In this document: piece by piece, positions 1 through 6,672 of the stretch
Numbering within the stretch: the first letter of the stretch is position 1
How the letters are laid out: every line of letters starts with the position of its first letter
Assembly (NCBI GenBank): GCA_964642815.1
Contig: CAZXSA010000135.1
Span: forward strand, 1-13,589
Source: JAAYCU01 sp964642815
GTDB taxonomy: Bacteria > Planctomycetota > Phycisphaerae > UBA1845 > PWPN01
DNA length: 13,589 bases
Reading direction: 5' to 3'
Made by a program: the position numbers and the translations under genes
Notes under the pieces: model-generated
Databases searched by the model: none
What the model was told of the DNA's origin: nothing
The model's input: the letters and a program-made list of their open reading frames with translations, nothing else

Positions 1-2090
1 TCGGTTTGAAGATGAGTCAGAGTAGCCACCTCCGCGGGAGTCGCTGGGTGGCCGATGGTGTTTTCATTCATTTCGGGAACACGTATGGCACACAGACGCA
101 GGAAGGATACCTTGATCTGATCCTTGTCCATGCCCAGCGCGTCATCCACCTGGATTAATAATGACGCTTTACCGGATTCAAGGATCAGACTTTGGGATAT
201 TCTTTGATCGTTTTCAACGGGTAAACTGACCGGGCTTGCGTTGAATTTGTTTTGCAACTGGTCTTTGTTGCTCATCTCGAGATTCAATTTTAACTGTTTG
301 CCGACCCATTGGCCGTTGAGTCGGCATTCGATGCCGCAGTCCTCATATTTCACGGATGGACTTACTTTTCCGTCCTTCCCGATTCTCATATTCTTTACTA
401 AGGGTACCTGGGATCCATTACGTATGCTGGCCGTTTTGCTCAGATCGGTGGGTTCCAGAATAAGATGATGGTCCGTGTCCACGGTCCCATATTCGGTTAG
501 TCGATCCACGAGCTGTCTGGCGGTAAGGTCTTGCTTGCGCCATTCCTCGATTTTGAGTTCGGGCAGTGCTTCCGGTTTGCAGGACAGAGTTACGAGATCG
601 ATTTCCACTCGTGTGAGCGGTGATAGGGCTTGGGGTTCCTTGCGCTGGCTGGGTGCCGCCTTGGCCTCCGGCGGATTCAGGCGCTTGGGTGTAAGAACGA
701 TCATGCAGATGGGTCGTTTTCCTCCCTTATCCGTGCGGGCATCACCGAACTCGGTGGAGGTCAGCCAAACAGGCCGGCCATCGTGCAAGCGAACTGTTTT
801 ATCCAAGGTAAAGTTATGAAACGAAGGAAGGCTAACGTCCGAAGATAATGCGGTGCTTTCGGCTACAGACTTGATCTGTAAATAAACCTCCGCTTCGCCG
901 AGATATGGATCGATCTCGTCCAGCCAGTGAGCTTTGATCTCTATGGTTGTGCCAAGGTCTTCATCCTTGATTTGGGATTTATCCTTATCCCCATTCTGCC
1001 GGGTGTTTTTGATTTGGGGTACGTCATCATTAACCTTGATCTTGGCGGATTGCCCTGATTGGACGTTGATGGCTGGGCGGCCCAGTATCACGATTTCGCC
1101 GGATTCCTTGAGCTTTGTCAGTATATCGTTTACCTCGTTCCCGGTGGCACCGGGAGGGAATAATTTGGACATATTCCAGCCGGAGGGCGTAATCTTGTCG
1201 TTTTTGAACTCGATAATGGTTATCTGGATTACGGTCTGATCGGTATTATCGTTTGCTTCGGGGGTGGGTTTCGTCGCGGAGGCGGCCGAGTTATTACTTT
1301 CATTTTTCGGTTGTGCATTCGCGTTCGATTCCCGCTCCGTCTCTGTCGGCCAAAGCTCGGCTTTCGTGGCACGGAGGTGAACCACGGTCAACATGGTAAG
1401 GTTGTTTTTGTCCTGGCCAGGTATCATCACCGTTGATTCGGAAGCCAAAGTAGTCGGTCGGCCTTCGGGCAAGCGGATGTTTTTTTCGATTTTACATTGG
1501 CCGAACATGGGGTTGTCGGCTTTGTCTGCCTGACGATCGGACATCGATAACCATTTGCAATCGATTTTCAGTTGCAGGTCGGCGGTGGCCGTATCGGCTT
1601 CGTTGGTCCATTGGCCGGTGATTTCGGCTCGACAGCCGGGGGCTGCGTAAGTTATGCGAGGCGTATTTCGAGGCCCTTGTGGGGTGGGCGATCGCAGGTT
1701 GATGGGGATTATGTGACTATGTTCGAGTCGAGATCGGGCGGTCAGGTCGATGGTCTGGTCGAAGCGGGTCAGGAGTTCGGTCTGGCCGACGGCCGCGCAA
1801 CGTTGAAACAATTGCTCGGCGGTGGGGTTGTCTTGACCGAGGGTTTCGGAGTCGAGTTTCGCCAATTGGTCTTTTTGACCCCAGATGACGAGGATTTCTC
1901 CCTGGATGCGGGTTGGCTGGGCGGGGGTTTCCTGAAATTTCGGCGGACGTGGGCGGGCAGGTATTCTCCGTGCAGCGCGTTTTTGGTCTGCCGAAGGTTG
2001 CGTTGTGGAGGGCTCTGCCGACAATGGACCGGCAATAACGGCGACCATCAATATGAAAACGCATGTCGTAATTCCCCTGAAGTGGCGCAT
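1..2090 (-). CDS. Exported protein with at least three tandem secretin-like domains (3' end outside window)
   Basis: The minus strand is open from an ATG at 2090 to base 1 with no stop: 696 codons, cut by the window edge. GGAGG lies five bases before the ATG. Residues 1-25 form a signal peptide (hydrophobic core, then GPLSAEP). Three diverged copies of one domain follow at about 62-245, 286-471 and 494-672, joined by polar linkers rich in P, N, Q and T. Copy three shows the pattern best: a VEIDLVTLSC strand, a helix, LTEYGTV, an ILEPTDLS strand, GSQVPLV, SVKYEDCGIECRLNGQW, an LNLEMS strand and a final LESG turn. This matches the order of elements in the secretin C-terminal domain (EVS; LL..L...G.A.VLS.P; G..VP; v.Y...G; S; dG). 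The residues ATLTHLQT at the edge resemble the start of a fourth copy. I see no pilus or secretion partners, so a channel role is not shown; a periplasmic or surface structural role is equally possible. Confidence 0.8.
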   Translation of the reverse strand, partial: MRHFRGITTCVFILMVAVIAGPLSAEPSTTQPSADQKRAARRIPARPRPPKFQETPAQPTRIQGEILVIWGQKDQLAKLDSETLGQDNPTAEQLFQRCAAVGQTELLTRFDQTIDLTARSRLEHSHIIPINLRSPTPQGPRNTPRITYAAPGCRAEITGQWTNEADTATADLQLKIDCKWLSMSDRQADKADNPMFGQCKIEKNIRLPEGRPTTLASESTVMIPGQDKNNLTMLTVVHLRATKAELWPTETERESNANAQPKNESNNSAASATKPTPEANDNTDQTVIQITIIEFKNDKITPSGWNMSKLFPPGATGNEVNDILTKLKESGEIVILGRPAINVQSGQSAKIKVNDDVPQIKNTRQNGDKDKSQIKDEDLGTTIEIKAHWLDEIDPYLGEAEVYLQIKSVAESTALSSDVSLPSFHNFTLDKTVRLHDGRPVWLTSTEFGDARTDKGGKRPICMIVLTPKRLNPPEAKAAPSQRKEPQALSPLTRVEIDLVTLSCKPEALPELKIEEWRKQDLTARQLVDRLTEYGTVDTDHHLILEPTDLSKTASIRNGSQVPLVKNMRIGKDGKVSPSVKYEDCGIECRLNGQWVGKQLKLNLEMSNKDQLQNKFNASPVSLPVENDQRISQSLILESGKASLLIQVDDALGMDKDQIKVSFLRLCAIRVPEMNENTIGHPATPAEVATLTHLQT
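75..1907 (-). repeat. Three protein-level tandem repeats, secretin-like domain
   Basis: Three copies of a domain of about 180 residues are encoded at roughly 1907-1356, 1235-678 and 611-75. Shared landmarks are a first strand ending near E or S, an aliphatic VP or IP in the middle of the domain, a YxxxG(I/C) or (T/I)EIKAHW-type strand, a strand with S/C and acidic residues, and a late [EDS]GxPxxL turn. The copies are strongly diverged, with no obvious DNA-level identity, so the duplication is old. Confidence 0.65.
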
Positions 2091-2095
2091 GAGAT

Positions 2096-2166
2096 CCTCC
2101 TTTGATAGTGGCGTAATAGGTGGTGGTTGGGCACCCCATTATACATCGGCGTTTCCGGGCGGTTGC
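2096..2166 (-). promoter_or_regulatory. Putative promoter and SD of the tandem-repeat gene
   Basis: On the minus strand TATAAT lies at 2143-2138 and GCAACC at 2166-2161, exactly 17 bases upstream. GCAACC is not a good sigma70 -35 box, but the same hexamer sits at the same spacing before the paralogous gene at 3135. The -10 is 47 bases before the start codon, and a strong GGAGG lies at 2100-2096. The promoter call is an inference from sequence. Confidence 0.45.
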
Positions 2167-2251
2167 AGAAAAGATTTTGGGCTACTCTCCATACCATCCG
2201 GCAGAATAGATTCTTATTCGAAGGGGCGCGGGAAAGGATTCCCAAGCAATA

Positions 2252-2277
2252 TCGAACGAGAAGGGATGCTCGTTCGA
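2252..2277. other. Perfect 9-bp inverted repeat (hairpin)
   Basis: The arms TCGAACGAG (2252-2260) and CTCGTTCGA (2269-2277) are exact reverse complements around an 8-base loop. It lies in the 334-base gap between the two secretin-like genes and has no T-run, so it is not a classic terminator. Confidence 0.5.
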
Positions 2278-2310
2278 GCGAGCGCGAAGATGAACCTTCG
2301 CTTGGCCCGA

Positions 2311-2328
2311 TCCCGATATGTATCGGGA
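2311..2328. other. Palindromic hairpin TCCCGATA/TATCGGGA
   Basis: An 8-bp perfect inverted repeat surrounds a 2-base centre. A related element, GCCCCGA-AGTA-TCGGGGC, occurs at 3294-3311 in the next gap, so the two look like members of a small dispersed hairpin family. Confidence 0.5.
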
Positions 2329-2364
2329 CATCGGAGGCTGGTGGTGCGGTTGCTCGCCTTCGGT

Positions 2365-2418
2365 CCCTCGCTTGCCCGCCACGGCGAGGTAGGCGGGTAA
2401 ACTGCTTCGGGCTGGTAG
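2365..2418. repeat. Dispersed GC-rich repeat, single unit
   Basis: The unit starts CCCTCGCTTGCCCGCCACGG and ends AAACTGCTTCGGGCTGGTAG. The same blocks recur in the array at 3492-3703, in the same orientation. Within it CCCGCC (2375-2380) and GGCGGG (2392-2397) can form a hairpin. The unit ends six bases before the stop codon of the minus-strand gene at 2425, so it would be transcribed as that gene's 3' untranslated region. Repeats of this kind are, from memory, common between planctomycete genes. Confidence 0.7.
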
Positions 2419-2424
2419 TATTGC

Positions 2425-3135
2425 CTAATCGGTGAGGCGGGTTGCTACCAGACGGATGACGGTTAGTTTGGTTTCCGCGTTCGGTGGGGCCGAAAGGTGC
2501 AAGTCGTTGCAGGATAGCCAGGTCGGCTCGCCGCTCTTGAGCATGCGGGTCTGCTCGATTAGCAGCCGTTGAGTGAACATGGGTATGTCGGCTTTATCCG
2601 CCACGCGCAGGTTCTTATCGCTTAGATCGCTGCACTCGAAACGCATATTAATCTGGGCTTGAAAAGGATCGACCGTATCCACCCACAGGCCGTTGATTAC
2701 GCCGGTGAACCCGATGGACTCATAGGCCACGCTGGGGGCGAAATTACCGTCGGAGCCGAGCACGATATCTTTGACGGCCGGTACCTGCATCCCCGTTCCC
2801 ACCGAAGTGTTCGCGGCCAAATCCACGATATTGTCGTAACGCAGTAATACGCGGGCCGTACCGAGTTGACCGAGTCGTTTGACTACTTCGGGCGCGCCGG
2901 GGTTACCCTGGCCGACCTGGTCCAGATTAAACTCGGCCAGTTGGGCGGACGTGCAACTCAACTCGAACACGTCGATCTGCAGGCGGGTCAGGTGAGCCAA
3001 TGGGTCGGACGGCGTGGCCGGTTGATCGCCCACGCTGATTACATCGGCGGCGTCCGCCCGGCCCCACAGGCTGACCAAAGTCGCCGTCAGAAACAACCCG
3101 GCGGTTACAAGTAAAATCCATGTTCGCTTCGGCAT
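2425..3135 (-). CDS. Exported single-domain secretin-like protein
   Basis: 236 residues with stop TAG. I start at the ATG at 3135 because GGAGGA sits five bases upstream and the protein then opens with a normal signal peptide (MPKRTW, hydrophobic core to about residue 23, GRADA); the frame extends further upstream only with non-ATG or unsupported starts. Residues 51-234 form one domain: LQIDVFELSC, a helix, VVKRLGQLGTARVLL, MQVPAV at 116-121, SVAYESIGF at 135-143, an INMRFECSD strand, then MLKSGEPTWLS near 198-208. This follows the secretin C-terminal domain in order (IvEv; L..L...G.a.vL; G..vP; v.Y...G; S; dGe..). It lacks N-domains and any evident pilus or secretion partners. It is a paralogue of each repeat in the gene starting at 2090 and ends with LVATRL, as that protein's repeat one ends with HLRATKAEL. 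Function unknown; periplasmic location inferred. Confidence 0.82.
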   Translation of the reverse strand: MPKRTWILLVTAGLFLTATLVSLWGRADAADVISVGDQPATPSDPLAHLTRLQIDVFELSCTSAQLAEFNLDQVGQGNPGAPEVVKRLGQLGTARVLLRYDNIVDLAANTSVGTGMQVPAVKDIVLGSDGNFAPSVAYESIGFTGVINGLWVDTVDPFQAQINMRFECSDLSDKNLRVADKADIPMFTQRLLIEQTRMLKSGEPTWLSCNDLHLSAPPNAETKLTVIRLVATRLTD

Positions 3136-3140
3136 GATAA

Positions 3141-3221
3141 TCCTCCTTGTGTGATTGAGAGCATAACTCATTGCATGGTTGCCGCGCAGCGTATTATACA
3201 CTAGTGTGCGTGTTTGGTTGC
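3141..3221 (-). promoter_or_regulatory. Putative promoter and SD of the single-domain secretin-like gene
   Basis: On the minus strand TATAAT is at 3198-3193, and GCAACC is at 3221-3216, again exactly 17 bases upstream as in the paralogue. The -10 is 57 bases before the ATG at 3135. The SD AAGGAGGATTATC differs at few positions from AAGGAGGATCTC of the paralogue. An 8-bp palindrome CACTAGTG lies in the spacer next to the -10. Confidence 0.45.
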
Positions 3222-3293
3222 GATATCGTAAACATCAACACAGAGTTGCAGTATTTCGTGTTTGTCCATGTCGGAAGGTGGATGCACGGGCAA

Positions 3294-3311
3294 GCCCCGA
3301 AGTATCGGGGC
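3294..3311. other. Hairpin GCCCCGA-AGTA-TCGGGGC
   Basis: A 7-bp perfect stem with a 4-base loop, related to the palindrome at 2311-2328. It lies in the long non-coding stretch between the gene at 3135 and the methyltransferase gene at 3707. Confidence 0.5.
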
Positions 3312-3385
3312 CTACGCATGCCAACCGGCGCCCAGGTGGGTATGATGTTTCGGGTTGGTGTTCTGTTGTTCGGGCGTTTACCACA

Positions 3386-3453
3386 CTTCATCTCTCCGTC
3401 TCGCCGTCGCTCAGTCTCTCTGTCCGTCCTCCCCCTCTCCCCCTTGCCTTGTC
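3386..3453. repeat. Low-complexity pyrimidine-rich tract
   Basis: A stretch of degenerate CTCTCCGTC/TCTCTGTCCGTC units: almost pure pyrimidine on the plus strand and purine (GACGGAGAGA-like) on the minus strand. It belongs to the 571-base gap 3136-3706, where I see no credible gene. That gap also holds the promoter at 3141-3221, the hairpin at 3294-3311 and the repeat array at 3492-3703. Confidence 0.5.
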
Positions 3454-3491
3454 GAATGCATTCCTCATAGCAAAACGTGACTTGCCCTCGT

Positions 3492-3703
3492 CCCTCGCTG
3501 GCGCTTCGGGCTGGCAAGAAAACCCTCGCTAGCCCGCCACGGCCAGGCTTCGCTAGGCTCCGCCTTGGCGAGCGAGGTAAACTGCTTCGGGCTGGTAGAG
3601 GCGAACCCTTGCTTGCCCGCCACGGCCCGCCTAGGCGAGGCAAGCTTGGTAAACCGCTGCGGGCTGGTAAAGACAAACCCCTCGCTGGCGCTTCGGGCTG
3701 GTA
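3492..3703. repeat. Array of four dispersed GC-rich repeat units
   Basis: Four units of unequal length start near 3492, 3523, 3606 and 3678, each opening CCCTCGCT or CCCTTGCT and closing CGGGCTGG(T/C)A. The two long units carry internal inverted repeats: CCTCGCT/AGCGAGG at 3524-3530 and 3571-3577, and GCTTGCC/GGCAAGC within 3611-3645. The array is in direct orientation with the copy at 2365-2418 and ends three bases before the stop codon of the minus-strand methyltransferase gene. Unequal units without constant spacers rule out a CRISPR. Confidence 0.7.
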
Positions 3704-3706
3704 GGG

Positions 3707-4474
3707 TCAGGTTCGTTGGCAGAGGAGGATCAGGTCGTCGCTGCTAGTTGGATCGTAAGGGTCGCGGGTGTAGTTGCCGAAGAGTTCGAGATCATCGGCG
3801 CCGTGGCGGCGGGCCCAGGTGCTCAGGCCATCGGCGGTTAGGCCGAGCAGGGTGGAAGTATCGTAATGGGCGCTGACGCTTTTGCTTTCGAGGTTTAATC
3901 GCACGAAATCGATGAATCCTTGTGTTCCCGTGCGGTGCAGGCCTTTGAGCAGAATAAAATCCTGTCCGCCGCCTTGAATGCGCCGGCATTTCTGCCAGAG
4001 GGTCGGGCCTTCGGCCAGGCGCCACAGGTTGAGCACGTGGATCAGGCAAACGCCGCCGTGGCGGGTCGAGGCCAGCAGGGCGGCGATGGCCCGCTCGGCC
4101 GACGGTCCGTCAGCTGCCAGTGAAAGCGAGTTGCCCATGCAGAGAACCGCGTCGAACGAACCCGGCGGGTCGCTCGGTTGCTCGAAGGAACGAACTCGCC
4201 AATGCAGGCCGTTCGATTCGCCCCAGCGACGGCGGCTATGTTCGATCATGGCAGCGCTGCAATCGGCTCCTTCCACATCCAAACCCCACGAGGCAAACAT
4301 GGCCGCATGATGCCCCGTCCCACAGGCCGCATCGAGAACGCGGTGGACCGCGAACCGTTCAAAAACCCATCGATAAAACGGCTCCTCGCGACCGAGCCGT
4401 CGCGGCCAATCAACCAAGGCATCGTAGATGTCCGGGTTGTCGTCGAAAACGGGTTGAGCTGACGCAGGGTTCAT
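3707..4474 (-). CDS. Class I SAM-dependent methyltransferase, substrate unknown
   Basis: 255 residues. Motif I is VLDAACGTG at residues 46-54, after a VHR strand. Motif II ends in VEGADCS with the ribose-binding acid at about D71. Motif post-II/III is seen in SFDAVLCMGNSLS, followed by a GGVCLIHVLN strand. These are the marks of a seven-strand Rossmann methyltransferase of the Methyltransf_11/25 type. The N-terminal YDALVDWPRRLGREEPFY resembles many small-molecule or glycine/sarcosine-type methyltransferases, but the substrate cannot be read from it. I use the ATG at 4474, with AAGGGG nine bases upstream; the ATG at 4519 has no SD and lies seven bases from the previous stop. It is 51 bases downstream of the glycogen synthase on the same strand, so probably co-transcribed. 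No signal peptide, hence cytoplasmic. Confidence 0.85.
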   Translation of the reverse strand: MNPASAQPVFDDNPDIYDALVDWPRRLGREEPFYRWVFERFAVHRVLDAACGTGHHAAMFASWGLDVEGADCSAAMIEHSRRRWGESNGLHWRVRSFEQPSDPPGSFDAVLCMGNSLSLAADGPSAERAIAALLASTRHGGVCLIHVLNLWRLAEGPTLWQKCRRIQGGGQDFILLKGLHRTGTQGFIDFVRLNLESKSVSAHYDTSTLLGLTADGLSTWARRHGADDLELFGNYTRDPYDPTSSDDLILLCQRT

Positions 4475-4525
4475 ATTCTCTGTCCCCTTTGTTTTCCCCG
4501 AAAATGAGCTGCGTCCCATTTGTTA

Positions 4526-6400
4526 TCAAATATTCCCACCATCCGGTATTGTATCATTTTCCGCATCGGCTTCGAGCTGCGGAATCTCCCGATCGGGATA
4601 ATACTTCTGGAACGCCAGTCGGCGGGCCTTGCGATAATAGCGGGCCAGGTTTTCCCAGTCGAAGTGTACGGCGTAGCTCTCCACCCGGTTACGCATTTGG
4701 ATACGCTCGCGGCGGGACATGCGGGTCAGATCGTGCATCCAGTGGGCGATCTGGTCGCAGGTATTCTCGAATGATTTGCCCCGTCGGTTGGCCACGTAGA
4801 TGCCATTGTCATTGTGGTTAGGAAAATGACGCATAACCCAGGCCCCAAAGCCGCTCAGGTCGCTGGTGATGGTGGGAATCCCGCGGGCCACGCACTCCAT
4901 CGGTGTATAACCCCACGGCTCGTAGTACGAGGGGAACACGCCGAGGTGGCAGCCACGCACGAACTGCTCGTATTCCATGCCCAGGATCGGACTGGTCGGG
5001 TTGATGAACTCGGGATGAAAGACGACCTTGACCGGATCCTCGGCGCAGTTAAAAAGTCGGCGATGGCGGAGGTGGCGGAGTACGGCGTCGTTGGTGTTGT
5101 CCTCGATTTCGTGAGTTACGATGGGGGGCAACGACCGCCGCCTCCAGGCGTAAATGATCCGCTTGAGTTGCATGCGGGTGGTTTCGTCGAGCAAGTCGTC
5201 GACCGTCGGCAGCCGGGCATGAGCAATGGTCTGGGAAAGCTTGCGGCCCATGCCTTCCTGAATTTTCTCACAGGTTTTGCGCAGTTCGTTGGCCATCGCC
5301 TGACGGTTAAGGGCCTCGACGTTGAAGCCCCAGAACCGGGCGGGGCTGATGATGAAGGCCACCACCGTGGTGCCGTCGGGTTCGGCCTTGAGCCGCTCGT
5401 TGAGGCGGTACAGGGCCTCGATAAACATATCCAGACCCTTGTTGCGATATTCATAGCGTCCGGCGGTGAAGAAATAGAGCGTCCGGTCGAGATCGAAGGT
5501 ATAGCTGGAAAAGAAATGCCCCATGACGAATTCGTGGATAAGCTCCTTGCTTTCGCGATGGAGGTTCTGAAATTCGTGCGGGGCGGCGAAGCGATCGACG
5601 TTCAGACCGTTGGGCACAAGCGCGTCGGGTCGCCGGCCGAGAAATTGTTCGGCCTCCAGGGCGGTGATATCGGAAACGGTAGTGAAAACATCGGCGGAAC
5701 GAGCGGCCAGCCTCTCCGTCAGGAAGCGGTGGGAGAATTGATGCTCGCGGGCAACGGCCTCGCCACCGATGCCGGGTAGATAAGTGTAGAGATCGACGTT
5801 GGCGGCGCTGAGGCTGCGGCCGACAAGCGTGGCGTGGGTGGTGAACACGGTGGGGAAACGCAGATCGCATTGCTTGAGCAGCGGTAGGGCGACCGCGCCT
5901 TGCCATTCGTGGCAATGAACGAGCATGGGCTGATCGCCGAGGCGGCGATGCAGAGCCTCCATGAAGTCGGCCAGCAGGTAACCGAAAGCCACGATCCGGG
6001 TGAATTCAATATCCTCGCCAGGTGAACCAACTCCGAAATCCTTCCAGAAGAAGTATTTCATTTCGCCATGCCGCTCGGCGACGGAATCCACGTCAAAGAG
6101 CAGCACCTGCGGCCGGCCCGTGATGAGCCAGTGCCCGCAGTGGACCCGGATGCCTTTTTCGCGGAATTCACGTACGACCTCGCCTACCCGACCACGGGGC
6201 ATTTCCGGCTCGAACTCGAGCGCGGACGTTTCCCGGTACGGCCCGACCAGCCAGTATCCTTCACCCCAACGGCGGGCGGCCGCGGGCGCCTTGCTTCGCA
6301 GAACGGTATAAATACCTCCGACCTGCGAGCAGACTTCCCACGAAACCTCGAAGAGCAGGGGATGAGACAAGACTTCCTGACTGTCCGTATATGCCGTCAT
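4526..6400 (-). CDS. Glycogen synthase, eukaryotic-type (GT3 family)
   Basis: 624 residues, near full length for a GT3 enzyme without the animal and yeast terminal tails. GT3 enzymes transfer glucose from UDP-glucose to the non-reducing end of glycogen with retention. Visible motifs: FEVSWEV then VGGIYTV (27-33, nucleotide-sugar loop), HCHEWQGA (162-169), TTHATLVGR (187-195), PNGLNV, and YYEPWGYTPMECVARGIP with the E-x7-E pair at 494 and 502. LSGFG follows, as in the animal and yeast enzymes. Near the C-terminus RRER...RNR (563-572) matches most of the arginine cluster that binds glucose-6-phosphate in eukaryotic synthases. I chose the ATG at 6400; an upstream TTG at 6445 has no SD and lies about where transcription would start from a TATAAT at 6469-6464. 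This is unlike the bacterial ADP-glucose GT5 GlgA. Cytoplasmic. Confidence 0.93.
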   Translation of the reverse strand: MTAYTDSQEVLSHPLLFEVSWEVCSQVGGIYTVLRSKAPAAARRWGEGYWLVGPYRETSALEFEPEMPRGRVGEVVREFREKGIRVHCGHWLITGRPQVLLFDVDSVAERHGEMKYFFWKDFGVGSPGEDIEFTRIVAFGYLLADFMEALHRRLGDQPMLVHCHEWQGAVALPLLKQCDLRFPTVFTTHATLVGRSLSAANVDLYTYLPGIGGEAVAREHQFSHRFLTERLAARSADVFTTVSDITALEAEQFLGRRPDALVPNGLNVDRFAAPHEFQNLHRESKELIHEFVMGHFFSSYTFDLDRTLYFFTAGRYEYRNKGLDMFIEALYRLNERLKAEPDGTTVVAFIISPARFWGFNVEALNRQAMANELRKTCEKIQEGMGRKLSQTIAHARLPTVDDLLDETTRMQLKRIIYAWRRRSLPPIVTHEIEDNTNDAVLRHLRHRRLFNCAEDPVKVVFHPEFINPTSPILGMEYEQFVRGCHLGVFPSYYEPWGYTPMECVARGIPTITSDLSGFGAWVMRHFPNHNDNGIYVANRRGKSFENTCDQIAHWMHDLTRMSRRERIQMRNRVESYAVHFDWENLARYYRKARRLAFQKYYPDREIPQLEADAENDTIPDGGNI

Positions 6401-6463
6401 AAAAATCCCAAGAGATTCACATACGCGATCTGGTCCGTCATTCAATCAATCCGAACCAATGGT

Positions 6464-6469
6464 ATTATA
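6464..6469 (-). promoter_or_regulatory. Possible -10 box of the glycogen synthase gene
   Basis: A perfect TATAAT on the minus strand, 63 bases upstream of the chosen ATG at 6400. The hexamer 17 bases further upstream (TGGTCT) is a poor -35, so the call rests on the -10 and its position alone. Confidence 0.35.
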
Positions 6470-6570
6470 AAACCGGCTTTTCCGAAAGACCATACGCGAT
6501 GGATTGTTATCGTGTCGCCGCTTTCGGCCTGCCGTCGGTTGGCAAGTTCCCTGCTTGCGATCCAAGCCTT

Positions 6571-6595
6571 GCGACGTTTACCCGTCGCTTTCTTT
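6571..6595 (+). terminator. Terminator-like hairpin in the divergent gap
   Basis: GCGACG (6571-6576) pairs with CGTCGC (6583-6588) around TTTACC, and TTTCTTT follows at once. No plus-strand gene precedes it, so it could end a small plus-strand RNA from the hairpin-rich stretch 6505-6570, or be chance. The rest of the 272-base gap 6401-6672 shows only short inverted repeats such as GCAAG/CTTGC at 6542-6558. Confidence 0.25.
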
Positions 6596-6672
6596 GGGTT
6601 ATAACCAAGGGAGAAATGAGCCTTGATGTAGAATAGAGCCGCGTAGCCGCCGTTCGCGGATTGATAGGATAA

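Noticed and set aside
1572..2139. Open frames on both strands over the start of the tandem-repeat gene
   Set aside because: The minus frame starting at 2090 has an SD and signal peptide, stays open for 2090 bases and repeats at protein level. The others have none of these.
3194..3676. A 160-codon minus-strand open frame
   Set aside because: It runs through the dispersed repeat array, the purine tract and the promoter of the next gene. Its translation (LPARSASEGR-like) is repeat-derived, and it has no SD or recognisable domain.
3492..3703. CRISPR-like array
   Set aside because: Units differ in length, there are no constant spacers, and no cas genes are nearby.
4814..5779. A 321-codon plus-strand open frame
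   Set aside because: It lies wholly antisense to the glycogen synthase, whose motifs are intact. It is a by-product of GC-rich codon use.
6401..6445. Upstream TTG start for the glycogen synthase
   Set aside because: There is no SD, and it lies only about a dozen bases past the expected transcript start; the ATG at 6400 already gives a full-length GT3 N-terminus.
6505..6600. A tRNA in the hairpin-rich gap
   Set aside because: No T-loop GGTTCRA-type block, no CCA-adjacent acceptor stem and no cloverleaf spacing could be fitted.
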